Positions 16,080 through 24,209 of a stretch of DNA of 64,000 nt are shown piece after piece. The translations under genes were made by a program, and so were the position numbers. The notes below the pieces were generated by a model. That model ran no database searches. It saw only the letters and a program-made list of their open reading frames with translations, and was not told the DNA's origin. The stretch is from JANMDS01 sp031430575 (GTDB lineage: Bacteria > Pseudomonadota > Gammaproteobacteria > Burkholderiales > Casimicrobiaceae): NCBI GenBank assembly GCA_031430575.1, contig JANPBT010000037.1, forward strand, positions 124,001-188,000, in the 5' to 3' direction. Every line of letters begins with the position of its first letter. The stretch's first letter is position 1.

Positions 16080-16685
16080 ATGGCAACGACGGGCACAGGG
16101 CATCCAAGCGAACCGATTTTGCTCGTCGTCGGTCTTGGTAACCCCGGCAGCGAATACGCGCAAACGCGGCACAACGCGGGCTTCTGGTTTGCGCATGGCC
16201 TTGCCCGTCAGCTCGGCGCGCAATTTGCGCCCGACCGCAAATATTTTGGCGATGTCGCCAAAGCCGGTGATGTGCGTTTTATTAAGCCCACCACTTTTAT
16301 GAATCGCAGCGGGCAATCCGTTGCGGCACTCGCCAATTTCTTTCAAATACCTGCGGCGCAGATTTTGGTCGCGCATGATGAATTAGATCTTGCCGCGGGA
16401 GAAATTAAGCTCAAATTTGCGGGTGGCCATGCCGGGCACAACGGTCTGCGTGATATTCATGCCAAGCTCGGCACTTCCGAATATTGGCGATTGCGCATCG
16501 GCATTGGCCACCCGCGCGATTCGCAAAATTCCGCGCAAGAAGTCGCCGATTGGGTGCTTCAACGCCCGCGCGCGGAAGAGCAAACGCCAATCGAAATCGC
16601 GATCGATAAAGCGCTCAACGCCTGGCCACACTGCGCCGCAGGTAAGATGGCGGATGCAATGAAGATTATTCATACCAAATCATGA
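16080..16685 (+). CDS. pth: peptidyl-tRNA hydrolase
   Basis: Pth rescues tRNAs from dropped-off peptidyl-tRNA. Signatures are VGLGNPGSEYAQTRHNAGF (catalytic His in RHNAG), FIKPTTFMNRSG and GGHAGHNGLRDI. The 201-aa length is normal. It contains two repeat copies: 16348-16361 (I-P-A-A-Q-I just before LVAHDELDL) and 16631-16644 (C-A-A-G near the C-terminus). The second uses a reading frame otherwise seen only in PilQ and a variant in the threonine aldolase. Confidence 0.95.
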   Translation: MATTGTGHPSEPILLVVGLGNPGSEYAQTRHNAGFWFAHGLARQLGAQFAPDRKYFGDVAKAGDVRFIKPTTFMNRSGQSVAALANFFQIPAAQILVAHDELDLAAGEIKLKFAGGHAGHNGLRDIHAKLGTSEYWRLRIGIGHPRDSQNSAQEVADWVLQRPRAEEQTPIEIAIDKALNAWPHCAAGKMADAMKIIHTKS

Positions 16686-16984
16686 TTTTAGAAGTCGCCA
16701 CACTCACCGTAAAACCCGACCAGACCGCGCAATTTGAGGCGGCGTTCGTCGACGCTGCAAAAATTATTGCGAAAAGCCCGGGCTACGTTGACCATCAACT
16801 ACAGCGCTGCATCGAACGCAGCAACGGCTATGTGTTGCACGTGCGCTGGCGCACTCTCGAAGATCATACTATCGGCTTTCGCCAATCCGCGCCATACCTT
16901 GAATGGAAAGCGCTGCTTCACCATTTTTATGACCCTTTCCCCACGGTTGAGCATTTCAGCCTGATCCACGAGAACACACTATGA
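16682..16984 (+). CDS. antibiotic biosynthesis monooxygenase (ABM) domain protein
   Basis: A 100-aa dimeric ferredoxin-like (ABM) fold: the start ILEVATLTVKPDQ, the middle PGYVDHQLQRCIE and the end YDPFPTVEHFSLI match this family. Members are small cofactor-free or heme-dependent oxygenases, and substrates differ widely. It is translationally coupled to pth (ATGA) and to ychF (ATGA). The function here is unknown. Confidence 0.8.
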   Translation: MILEVATLTVKPDQTAQFEAAFVDAAKIIAKSPGYVDHQLQRCIERSNGYVLHVRWRTLEDHTIGFRQSAPYLEWKALLHHFYDPFPTVEHFSLIHENTL

Positions 16985-18075
16985 GCCTTCAATGCGGCAT
17001 CGTTGGCTTGCCCAACGTCGGCAAGTCCACCCTTTTCAACGCGCTAACCAAGGCTGGAATCGCGGCTGAAAATTATCCGTTTTGCACCATCGAGCCCAAT
17101 ACCGGCGTGGTCGAAGTTCCCGATTTGCGCTTGGCGCAATTAGCTGCGATCGTAAAGCCGCAGCGCACGCTACCGGCGGCGGTTGAGTTCGTCGATATCG
17201 CGGGTTTGGTGAAGGGCGCTTCCGACGGAGAAGGCTTGGGCAATAAATTTTTGGCCAATATCCGCGAGTGCGATGCGATCACGCACGTGGTGCGCTGCTT
17301 CGACGACGATAACGTGATTCACGTGATGAATAAAGTATCGCCCGTAGACGATATTGAAGTCATCAATACCGAGCTCGCGTTAGCGGATCTGCAAACGGTC
17401 GATAAATCACTGATTCGCTATCAAAAAGTGGCGAAATCGGGCGGCGATAAAGAAGCGAAAGCGCTGGTTGACGTGCTTGAGCCGGTGCAGAAAATGTTGA
17501 ATGAAGGCACACCCGTGCGCGCGATGGGCTTGACCAAAGAGCAGCTCGCCACCTTGAAGCCGCTGTGCCTCATCACCGCCAAGCCCACGATGTATGTCGG
17601 AAATGTTGACGACGCGCACATTACCAATAACGTGCACCTTGACGCGCTAAAAGCCTACGCCGCGAAAGACGGCTCGCCAGTGGTGATGGTCTGCGCGAAG
17701 ATCGAAGCTGAAATCGCCGATATGGACGATGCCGATCAGATGGAGTTTTTGAAAGAGCTCGGCCTCGAAGAGCCCGGTTTAAATCGGGTCATCCGCGCAG
17801 GCTTTAACTTGCTTGGGTTGCAGACGTATTTCACCGCGGGTGAAAAAGAAGTGCGCGCCTGGACTGTGCGCGCTGGCTCTACTGCGCCGCAAGCCGCAGG
17901 CGCGATCCACACCGATTTCGAAAAAGGATTCATCCGCGCCGAGACGATTGCGTTCAACGATTTCATCGCGCTCAAAGGCGAGCAAGGTGCGAAGGAGGCC
18001 GGGAAAATGCGCTTGGAAGGCAAAGACTATATCGTTAAAGATGGCGACGTTTTGCATTTTCGGTTTAATGTGTAG
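16981..18075 (+). CDS. ychF: ribosome-binding ATPase YchF
   Basis: YchF is an Obg-family P-loop protein that binds ribosomes and prefers ATP. GLPNVGKST is the Walker A motif, DIAGLVKGAS is G3, and the C-terminal TGS-like domain ends in KDYIVKDGDVLHFRFNV. Length 364 aa is normal. The last 63 bases recur at 19002-19064 as a partial copy (see the mosaic locus). A stretch at 17883-17896 resembles the dispersed repeat but diverges after ten bases. Confidence 0.96.
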   Translation: MSLQCGIVGLPNVGKSTLFNALTKAGIAAENYPFCTIEPNTGVVEVPDLRLAQLAAIVKPQRTLPAAVEFVDIAGLVKGASDGEGLGNKFLANIRECDAITHVVRCFDDDNVIHVMNKVSPVDDIEVINTELALADLQTVDKSLIRYQKVAKSGGDKEAKALVDVLEPVQKMLNEGTPVRAMGLTKEQLATLKPLCLITAKPTMYVGNVDDAHITNNVHLDALKAYAAKDGSPVVMVCAKIEAEIADMDDADQMEFLKELGLEEPGLNRVIRAGFNLLGLQTYFTAGEKEVRAWTVRAGSTAPQAAGAIHTDFEKGFIRAETIAFNDFIALKGEQGAKEAGKMRLEGKDYIVKDGDVLHFRFNV

Positions 18076-18166
18076 CGCTTCTGATTTTTCATTGTGACCA
18101 ATCCATATTAAAAAGATCAATCGGAAAGCTTTGCTTCCGCGACCATTCAACTTGAGGCGAAACGCT

Positions 18167-18820
18167 ATGAGAAATCATCTTCTATTCGCCATGTCGTTTG
18201 CGTTGATTTCGAGCGCAAATGTGAAAGCACAGCTAATCAAAGTCGCTTGCGTCGGCGACAGCATCACTTTTGGTGCTGGTGTTACTGTCGAGGCGAATCG
18301 CTACCCTACTCGACTCGGAGTATTGCTCGGAAAAGGTTACGAGGTACGCAACTTCGGCGCGAGCGGCACAACTATGCTCGATGATGGAGATTTTCCTTAT
18401 AAAAAATCTGACCAATTTTTAAAAGCGATCGCTTTCATTCCGGATGTTGTGGTGATTAAGCTCGGCACGAACGATAGCAAGCCTCAAAACATAAGTAAGA
18501 TAGTCGGGTTTTATGCATCCTCAATGTCTCTTGTGGAGCGGTTTCAGTCGCTCAATCCGAATATAACAATTTTGCTGGCCTACCCAGCCCCGGTGATTGG
18601 CGAAGGCAATTTTGACATTAATAACGAGGGGGTAAAAGGAAAAATTATTCCGCTGATTGGACAAGTCGCCACCGAGAAAAAGATACGTATTATCGATCTC
18701 TATCGCGCGCTCTTCGGGCAGGAAGCTTTGTTCCCAGATCGGGTGCACCCGAATGACGAAGGCGCGGAAGTAATTGCACGAGCGGTGTTTGAAGCGATCA
18801 CTAAAAACAAGTCGCCTTGA
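18167..18820 (+). CDS. secreted SGNH/GDSL hydrolase
   Basis: A 217-aa esterase-like protein. The signal peptide ends NVKA; block I is CVGDSITFGAG (Ser nucleophile), block II has FGASGTTM, block III LGTNDSK, and block V FPDRVHPND gives the Asp-His pair. ATG 18167 is preceded by GAGG at 18154-18157. The substrate is unknown; bacterial relatives act on esters or sugar esters. It sits between ychF and partial copies of tsaD and ychF, so it probably arrived as cargo of a recombination event. Confidence 0.85.
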   Translation: MRNHLLFAMSFALISSANVKAQLIKVACVGDSITFGAGVTVEANRYPTRLGVLLGKGYEVRNFGASGTTMLDDGDFPYKKSDQFLKAIAFIPDVVVIKLGTNDSKPQNISKIVGFYASSMSLVERFQSLNPNITILLAYPAPVIGEGNFDINNEGVKGKIIPLIGQVATEKKIRIIDLYRALFGQEALFPDRVHPNDEGAEVIARAVFEAITKNKSP

Positions 18821-18873
18821 ACTATATATCTTCGAATTTAAGCAGGGTTCAGAGAGCACGCTCGTAGCACGCG

Positions 18874-19000
18874 TTAGAGCGTGATCGGCACAATCCGCCA
18901 ACACGCACCGCGTTTTAATTGAGATCGCAGCTTCAGCCGCCACTCGGCGTTCAGTCGAAACGAACTGGCGGTCGCAATCGTCGCGCCCTTATCCGCGCAA
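18874..19000 (-). pseudogene. partial, diverged copy of the tsaD 3' end
   Basis: On the minus strand this reads C-A-D-K-G-A-T-I-A-T-A-S-S-F-R-L-N-A-E and ends at TAA (18874-18876). The true tsaD end reads C-T-D-N-G-A-M-I-A-L-A-G-S-F-R-L-Q-A-E. The match spans about 125 bases at perhaps three-quarters identity and stops abruptly where the ychF copy begins (about 19001). No start codon or upstream gene body is present, so it is a fragment. Confidence 0.75.
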
Positions 19001-19001
19001 A

Positions 19002-19064
19002 TTGGAAGGCAAAGACTATATCGTTAAAGATGGCGATGTTTTGCATTTTCGATTTAATGTGTGA
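19002..19064 (+). pseudogene. duplicated 3' end of ychF
   Basis: Sixty-three bases match 18013-18075 with four differences by my alignment, encoding the last 20 residues of YchF and a stop (TGA instead of TAG). It abuts the tsaD fragment directly. The order ychF-end, SGNH, tsaD-end, ychF-end, small ORF, tsaD-end suggests two versions of a ychF-cargo-tsaD locus joined end to end. Confidence 0.85.
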
Positions 19065-19067
19065 TCG

Positions 19068-19355
19068 CTAATTCTTGCCAAAATAGACGGCAAAAGAAAA
19101 TACCGTACCGTTCTCCCAAAATAGGGTCGGAAATGAAGGTCGTTGCATATGCGTTTTCAAAATAAAAAGAGCGGTGCTCAGCGTCTGCAGTTCATCAACG
19201 CCGTGGATCGTATAGACCTGCTCACCGAGCAGAATATCGGACGAAAATACGTTTGTGTCGTCGGCAATCGGAATTGAAATTGAGATGGGGAACGCAAGTT
19301 TCGGATCGTCACGCGCAGTAAATAGGGGTACGGTTTTTAATGGAGTTTTGGGCAT
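19068..19355 (-). CDS. hypothetical small protein between duplicated fragments
   Basis: A 95-aa protein (start M-P-K-T-P-L-K; an in-frame ATG at 19394 would add 13 residues). It has an alternating strand pattern with FPISISIPIADD, then IHGVDELQTLSTALF and a C-terminal FSFAVYFGKN. The GVDELQ-L-AL pattern resembles small DUF6968-like proteins, but I am unsure. It stands in the second ychF-to-tsaD interval, in the place the SGNH gene takes in the first. Confidence 0.5.
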   Translation of the reverse strand: MPKTPLKTVPLFTARDDPKLAFPISISIPIADDTNVFSSDILLGEQVYTIHGVDELQTLSTALFILKTHMQRPSFPTLFWENGTVFSFAVYFGKN

Positions 19356-19421
19356 TAGACTTAGTTTGTTTGGTGCACAACAGTTTCCGTGCAATTGGGC
19401 GAGGGAATTTAGCCCCGCAGA

Positions 19422-20534
19422 TTAAAGCGCGACGGGTAACAATTCCGCCAGCGCCCATCGTGGTTTGATTGAGAACGCATAGTCACGCCGCCCTTCGGCT
19501 TGCAGTCGAAATGAACCGGCAAGCGCAATCATCGCGCCGTTATCGGTGCAGAGCTCAAGCGGAGGATAGTAGACGCGAATGCCGCGTTTGGCCGCTGCGG
19601 TATTTAGTTGCGCACGCAGCCGCGTGTTGGCGCTGACGCCGCCTGAAATTACGAGCGTATCAAGTCGGGCAGTGACGCAGGCGGCGATGCTCTTAGCAAC
19701 GAGCACGTCCACAATCGCCGCCTCAACGCTCGCCGCTAAATCGGCGACCAGCGATGCCTTGGCTAACCCCGCTAGCGTAGATACCTGCGGCGCAGAATCT
19801 GCGCCGCAGGTATCCGCAATCTGCAACGCCGGGGCGATGGCGACGATGCCCGCTTTGCGTGCTGCGAGAGAGACGGCCGTTTTCAAGCCAGAAAATGAGA
19901 AATTCAAATCGCCGTCGCGTTTTAATTCCTTCAACATCGGGCGTGGTAGCGCAAAGGCTTGCGGGTTGCCGGCTTCCGCGCAACGCGCGAGCGCGGGGCC
20001 GCCGGGGTAGCCCAATCCGAGCAATTTTGCGGATTTATCGAAAGCTTCTCCCGCCGCGTCATCGAGCGTCTCACCCAAAAGCGCGTAATCTCCGATGCCT
20101 TTGACGGACATTAATTGTGTGTGACCACCCGAAACGAGCAGCGCAACAAACGGAAACGCGGGCTTTTCGGTCGCTAAAAGCGGCGAAAGTAAATGCCCTT
20201 CGAGATGGTGCACGCCGACCAGAGGCTTGCCCAGCGCGGCCGCTAAGGCTGCCGCACCGGCGGCGCCCACCAGCAATGCGCCTGCAAGTCCAGGGCCTTG
20301 GGTGTAGGCGATTCCTTCGATTTCACCCAAGTGAACGCTTGCTTTTTTGCAAACAGATTCTGTTAAATTTACCCAGCGCCGGATGTGATCGCGCGATGCA
20401 AGCTCGGGCACGACCCCGCCATAGGCTTCGTGCATCGCGACTTGGCTATGCAGCGCGTGCGCCAAAAGTCCACGTTCGCGGTGGACGAGGGCGACGCCGG
20501 TTTCGTCGCAAGAGGATTCAATGCCTAAGATCAA
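19422..20534 (-). CDS. tsaD: tRNA N6-threonylcarbamoyladenosine transferase TsaD
   Basis: TsaD transfers the threonylcarbamoyl group to A37 of ANN-decoding tRNAs. Signatures: GIESSCDETGVAL at the start, the metal-binding HLEGHLLSPLL, VSGGHTQL, and ISGGVSANTRLR with CTDNGAMIA near the end. At 370 aa it is longer than most, partly because two fused repeat copies (19782-19812) insert D-T-C-G-A-D-S-A-P-Q-V-S at about residues 240-252. This makes a 33-base perfect palindrome in the mRNA. It is divergent from rpsU, as is common. Confidence 0.95.
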   Translation of the reverse strand: MILGIESSCDETGVALVHRERGLLAHALHSQVAMHEAYGGVVPELASRDHIRRWVNLTESVCKKASVHLGEIEGIAYTQGPGLAGALLVGAAGAAALAAALGKPLVGVHHLEGHLLSPLLATEKPAFPFVALLVSGGHTQLMSVKGIGDYALLGETLDDAAGEAFDKSAKLLGLGYPGGPALARCAEAGNPQAFALPRPMLKELKRDGDLNFSFSGLKTAVSLAARKAGIVAIAPALQIADTCGADSAPQVSTLAGLAKASLVADLAASVEAAIVDVLVAKSIAACVTARLDTLVISGGVSANTRLRAQLNTAAAKRGIRVYYPPLELCTDNGAMIALAGSFRLQAEGRRDYAFSIKPRWALAELLPVAL

Positions 20535-20544
20535 GATTGCAAAT

Positions 20545-20558
20545 TTGCGCCGCAGGTA
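20545..20558 (+). repeat. single dispersed-repeat copy upstream of tsaD
   Basis: A one-mismatch core (TTGCGCCGCAGGTA) sits 11 bases upstream of the tsaD start in the short divergent tsaD-rpsU region (20535-20626), where both promoters must lie. It could overlap a promoter or the tsaD leader. Confidence 0.7.
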
Positions 20559-20626
20559 TTGCGCAATGGGGTCGTTTCAGGTTATAGTTTAGGGCTACGT
20601 GCCACAAAACATTTTGAGATTTCGTT

Positions 20627-20839
20627 ATGCCAATGATTCGCGTTCGTGAAAATGAGCCCTTTGAAGCCGCCATCCGTCGTTTCAAGCGGTCCATCGAAAA
20701 AACCGGTTTGCTCACCGAGCTTCGCGCACGCGAGTTCTATGAGAAGCCGACTGCTGAGCGGAAGCGCAAAAAAGCGGCTGCTGTAAAGCGCAACTATAAG
20801 CGTTTGCGCGCGCAAATGTTGCCGCCAAAGATGTACTAA
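20627..20839 (+). CDS. rpsU: 30S ribosomal protein bS21
   Basis: A 70-aa basic protein with the bS21 pattern IRVRENEPFEAAIRRFKR, a middle RAREFYEKPTAERKRKK and a C-terminus ending LPPKMY. It binds the 30S platform near the anti-Shine-Dalgarno end. It is followed by yqeY, the usual neighbour. A downstream ATG at 20633 could also serve as start. Confidence 0.97.
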   Translation: MPMIRVRENEPFEAAIRRFKRSIEKTGLLTELRAREFYEKPTAERKRKKAAAVKRNYKRLRAQMLPPKMY

Positions 20840-20869
20840 GCAGCGCTGACTGCTACATGACCAAATGAG

Positions 20870-20897
20870 CCGCGCTGGGCAACCACCGCGGTTTTTT
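20870..20897 (+). terminator. weak terminator between rpsU and yqeY
   Basis: CCGCG (20870-20874) pairs with CGCGG (20887-20891), followed by TTTTTT (20892-20897). The short stem suggests partial termination, which would let rpsU be expressed well above yqeY. Confidence 0.5.
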
Positions 20898-20915
20898 GCA
20901 TTTTGAAAGAAAATT

Positions 20916-21371
20916 ATGTCCCTCAAGCAATCCGTACTCGATGAAATTAAAGATGCCATGCGCGCGAAAGATGCGCTGCGGCTGACGACCTTGCGCATGC
21001 TTACCGCAGCGATTAAGCAACGCGAAGTTGACGAGCGCATTGAGCTTAACGACGCCGATGTGCTTGCGATTGTGCAAAAACTCATCAAGCAGCGCCGTGA
21101 ATCGATTGCCGCGTTTGAAAAGGGCGGGCGGCCAGAATTGGCAGCCAACGAAGCCGCAGAAATCGTCGTACTCGAAAAATATTTGCCGCAACAATTGAGC
21201 GCGAGCGCGCTCGATGCCGTGATCGCGGAAGCGATGGCGCAAGCGGGCGTGACCGCAGGTGCGGGCGGTGGGGCAGCGATGGGCAAAGTAATGGCGGTTT
21301 TAAAACCGCTGCTCGCCGGTCGTGCTGATATGCAGGCAGTTTCGGTTTTGCTAAAAGCGAAATTGGGCTAA
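20916..21371 (+). CDS. GatB/YqeY domain-containing protein
   Basis: A 151-aa all-helical YqeY-type protein: LKQSVLDEIKDAMRAKD at the start, LTTLRMLTAAIKQREVDER, and a C-terminal helical domain with a Gly/Ala hinge (AGAGGGAAMGKVM). It is related to the tail domain of GatB, which contacts tRNA. The dnaG and rpoD genes that often follow are absent; a repeat and convergent zapA follow instead. Confidence 0.9.
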   Translation: MSLKQSVLDEIKDAMRAKDALRLTTLRMLTAAIKQREVDERIELNDADVLAIVQKLIKQRRESIAAFEKGGRPELAANEAAEIVVLEKYLPQQLSASALDAVIAEAMAQAGVTAGAGGGAAMGKVMAVLKPLLAGRADMQAVSVLLKAKLG

Positions 21372-21382
21372 CTGAGGCTTAA

Positions 21383-21396
21383 TACCTGCGGCGCAG
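21383..21396 (-). repeat. single dispersed-repeat copy between yqeY and zapA
   Basis: An exact core (TACCTGCGGCGCAG) lies in the 77-base convergent gap after yqeY. Unlike other convergent gaps here it is not paired. The gap is too short to hold the 6S RNA gene often found beside zapA. Confidence 0.85.
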
Positions 21397-21448
21397 ATTT
21401 AACGATTTTTAGACCGATTTTTGCGCCATCGTGACGGCAAAAGCGTCG

Positions 21449-21769
21449 TTAACGCGATTGCAGCGCCTGATCGATGCGTTCACGCAGAGCAATCAGATCG
21501 GCATCGGTCGCGTCTGATTTACTGCTGGCCACAGCCGCTGAAAACGTGCCGCCACGCGCTCCACGCAATCGACGCATATCGTGCGCGAGATTGAGGGCGG
21601 CGAGCAGAAGCAAGCGCTCAGCGCTGGCGGTGTTTGATTGTGCGTAGGCTTCGTCTACCCGCTCTGAAACGAGGCGCACGGCTTCTTCTAAATCAGCTTT
21701 TTCGTCGGGCTCGCAAGCGAGCGTGAAATTGCGCCCCGCGATGCGTGCTTCCACTGCGTTTGCGCTCAT
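21449..21769 (-). CDS. zapA: cell division protein ZapA
   Basis: ZapA crosslinks FtsZ filaments at midcell. The 106-aa protein has the N-terminal strand EARIAGRNFTLACEPDEKADL and a long C-terminal coiled coil (RLLLLAALNLAHDMRRLRG), both typical. It overlaps the upstream ZapB-like gene by 4 bases, so the two are co-translated. Confidence 0.9.
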   Translation of the reverse strand: MSANAVEARIAGRNFTLACEPDEKADLEEAVRLVSERVDEAYAQSNTASAERLLLLAALNLAHDMRRLRGARGGTFSAAVASSKSDATDADLIALRERIDQALQSR

Positions 21770-22005
21770 AGCAAGCTCTCTTGCGGTGCGGTTTCGGCAT
21801 CGGGCTGCGGTGCTTCGAGCGGCAATTGCGCGATCAGAGCATCAAGCTTGGCCTTGGCTTTTGAGACGCGCTCGCTATTGCGTGCAAGGTCTTGCTCAAG
21901 GGCGCGCACCCGCAAAGTGAGCGCTTGATTTTCAACGCGCAGGCGCGTGTGCTCCGTGAGCATGTGCTCAACGGATTGCGTAAGAGATTGGATTTCTGTT
22001 GCCAT
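21766..22005 (-). CDS. ZapB-like coiled-coil cell division protein (TIGR02449 type)
   Basis: A 79-aa protein that is almost wholly coiled coil: EHMLTEHTRLRVENQALTLR followed by heptads to about residue 60, then an acidic Pro-rich tail. Short coiled-coil genes of this type precede zapA in betaproteobacteria and are thought to help Z-ring assembly. The role is inferred from position and shape. The 123 bases upstream (22006-22128) hold only its promoter; I see nothing else there. Confidence 0.75.
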   Translation of the reverse strand: MATEIQSLTQSVEHMLTEHTRLRVENQALTLRVRALEQDLARNSERVSKAKAKLDALIAQLPLEAPQPDAETAPQESLL

Positions 22006-22128
22006 ATCAATATGTTAGCGCAGTTTTCTGTCCGCTTGGAGTTGATCGCAGTGATGCAGCCAGATTTTGCAGCGTTTCGTGCGCTAAAAACGGGAAAAAC
22101 ACCGAGGCACCGAGGTTAAGCGCCGTTT

Positions 22129-22716
22129 TTAGCCGGCCAACAGGGTCGGTGCGATGTGGGTGTCTAACGCAACATACCGTACGCCCACAACATCAAGCTC
22201 AACCACACCATTGGGCGTGCGCAATAGCACGCTATCGCCAGCGCGGGCTTTCGTTAGCGTGCGCGCGACTGGGCTGACCCAGGAAATATAGCCGCGATGG
22301 AGATCGGCTTCATCAATGCCAACAATGCTGACTGTGCATTCTTTGCCTTCGGAGTCAGCGTAGGTTACGGTTGCGCCGAAGTAAATCTGATCGGTATCGC
22401 GGGTGATCGGGTCGATGACTTCAACACGATCTAGCTGGCGCTTTAAATAGCGCAATCGACGATCAATTTCGCGCAGACGGCGTTTGCCGTAGAGGTAATC
22501 CCCATTTTCTGAGCGATCACCGTTGCCCGCAGCCCATTGCACCACTTTAACCAGCTCTGGGCGTTCGCCGTGGATGAAATCTTCCATCTCTTTGATGAGC
22601 CGCGCGTAGCCACCGGGGGTCATGTAATTTTTTGTGCCCTCTGGCAATGCGGGCACGCCGACATCTTCATTGTCATCGTCGTTGCCATCGGTCTCTTTGG
22701 TAAAGGCTTTGCTCAT
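22129..22716 (-). CDS. greB: transcription elongation factor GreB
   Basis: GreB stimulates RNA cleavage in backtracked RNA polymerase. It has the N-terminal coiled coil with the acidic tip (AGNGDRSENGDYLYGKRRLREID) and the C-terminal FKBP-like domain (YISWVSPVARTLTKARAGD). I chose ATG 22716 (M-S-K-A-F), overlapping trmB by 4 bases, over an ATG 24 bases upstream. An acidic N-terminal insert (DGNDDDNEDVG) precedes the Gre core. Confidence 0.93.
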   Translation of the reverse strand: MSKAFTKETDGNDDDNEDVGVPALPEGTKNYMTPGGYARLIKEMEDFIHGERPELVKVVQWAAGNGDRSENGDYLYGKRRLREIDRRLRYLKRQLDRVEVIDPITRDTDQIYFGATVTYADSEGKECTVSIVGIDEADLHRGYISWVSPVARTLTKARAGDSVLLRTPNGVVELDVVGVRYVALDTHIAPTLLAG

Positions 22717-23444
22717 GCTTTGGTGTAGAGTAGATCCCACACACCATGGCCGAGTTTGGCCCCGCGCATTTCAAATTTCGTTGTTGGCCGCGAAGCGGGT
22801 TTGGGCGCGAAATCGGTCGCGGAATTTTTAAGCGATGACTCCGCTTGCAATACTTCCAGCATCCACTGCGCGTAAGGCTCCCAATCAGTCGCTAAGTGCA
22901 CGTAGCCGCCGCGCTTTAGGCGCGAAGCGAGCAGCGCAACGAAGGGTGCTTGCATCAATCGCCGCTTATGGTGACGCAATTTGTGCCACGGATCAGGGAA
23001 GTAGATGTGAAACGCATCAACGCTTTGCGCAGCGACCATATGCCGCAATACTTCCACTGCATCGTGGCGAATGATGCGCACGTTGGTCAGTGCTTGTGCG
23101 TCAATGAGTTTCAACGCATTGCCCACCCCCGGCGGATGTACTTCAATACCCAAAAAATTGCGCTCTGGCTGGCGGGCGGCGATCTCAATTGTGGTCACGC
23201 CCATGCCGAAACCGATCTCGATCGTGAGTGGTGCTGTGCGGCCAAATTGATGCTCAAAAAAGCCTAAATCTGCGCCGCAGGTATTGTCAAATTCAATGCC
23301 ATAGCGGGGCATTAAGGTTTCGATAGCCTTCGATTGGGAATCAGACATACGCCCCGCACGCACAACAAATGAGCGGATCTCGCGTTTGCGCAGTTCCTCG
23401 GGCGACTGTGGTGCGCGTGGGCTCTGAGAAGGGGTTTTCATCAA
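22713..23444 (-). CDS. trmB: tRNA (guanine-N7-)-methyltransferase
   Basis: TrmB methylates G46 of tRNA. Motifs are IEIGFGMG (SAM binding), LGIEVHPPGVG and FPDPWHKLRHHKRR (catalytic Asp and tRNA contacts). An exact repeat copy (23270-23283) encodes D-N-T-C-G-A-D-L at about residue 55, just before the catalytic fold. The start is ATG 23444 or the adjacent ATG 23441; the first overlaps the upstream stop by 4 bases. Confidence 0.94.
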   Translation of the reverse strand: MMKTPSQSPRAPQSPEELRKREIRSFVVRAGRMSDSQSKAIETLMPRYGIEFDNTCGADLGFFEHQFGRTAPLTIEIGFGMGVTTIEIAARQPERNFLGIEVHPPGVGNALKLIDAQALTNVRIIRHDAVEVLRHMVAAQSVDAFHIYFPDPWHKLRHHKRRLMQAPFVALLASRLKRGGYVHLATDWEPYAQWMLEVLQAESSLKNSATDFAPKPASRPTTKFEMRGAKLGHGVWDLLYTKA

Positions 23445-24136
23445 TTTGGGGAGGCGAAAGTCCAGCGTTTGTCATTGCGCAAAAGCTCAGTGGTCTGCTT
23501 TTTGTCGTCGATCGTAAGCTCCAGCCAGATGCTGCCATTTGGGGTCCACGCGGCTTGGGCATCTTGCGTCGACGCTGCCACGATAAATTCCGCATGCCTA
23601 CGCACCACATCACCACCGGTGCGCCACCAAGTGACCCGCTGCTCGCATTCACGCTTGCAGGCGTCAACCGTTAAAAAATCAGCGCCGCTGGACGAAAAAA
23701 TCGGCTCATTGGGCACTGCGCTGCCCTCGCCGGATTTGCGTAGCACGACGATAAAGCCAAGCTTATCGGCTTTGGTGTGATAAAGCGTGACCGCATCAGC
23801 CGCACCCGAGTAGGCGAAAAAAGAAAAACTTTCCCCGCCCTCTGCGCCCCCTTCGTCTAAAAAATGAACCGCACCACTTTCTGTAAGGGTTACGGAAAGT
23901 AGCTTACCGCGGCGGCTGACCACGGATTGCGCCGACTTAAGCTGCGCTGCCTCAACGCGCTTGCCGCATTCGCGCAAATCATCCGTGCCCGTGCAGAGCG
24001 TGCTCATCTCTTTCGGTGACGGCGGTAGGATTGAAAACGCCGCGGTGTTTGGGCGTACCGGTTGCGCTAAGGCCGCGCTAAGCGCAACCGAGACGACAAA
24101 CGCCGCTGCAAGAAAGGTGCGAGAAATACGAATCAT
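23441..24136 (-). CDS. secreted hypothetical protein
   Basis: A 231-aa protein with a clear signal peptide (MIRISRTFLAAAFVVSVALS, cleaved near ALAQP). The mature part has four Cys (STLCTG, ECGKR, DACKRECEQ) and looks mainly beta-stranded. I do not recognise the family. It is first in a minus-strand operon with trmB and greB, linked by 4-base overlaps, so its expression is tied to housekeeping RNA genes. Confidence 0.75.
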   Translation of the reverse strand: MIRISRTFLAAAFVVSVALSAALAQPVRPNTAAFSILPPSPKEMSTLCTGTDDLRECGKRVEAAQLKSAQSVVSRRGKLLSVTLTESGAVHFLDEGGAEGGESFSFFAYSGAADAVTLYHTKADKLGFIVVLRKSGEGSAVPNEPIFSSSGADFLTVDACKRECEQRVTWWRTGGDVVRRHAEFIVAASTQDAQAAWTPNGSIWLELTIDDKKQTTELLRNDKRWTFASPN

Positions 24137-24209
24137 TCCGTCATTTTAGTTTCCTTAGCGTTCCGCAACTTACAATCGTAAAACATATGAAAGAAATAGG
24201 AAATTTTTC

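Noticed and set aside
17883..17896. Repeat-like stretch in ychF
   Set aside because: Only the first ten bases match the core; the rest diverges and the segment can be normal YchF coding sequence.
21372..21448. Possible 6S RNA gene next to zapA
   Set aside because: ssrS often lies beside zapA, but only 77 bases separate yqeY and zapA here and no 6S-like fold is visible.
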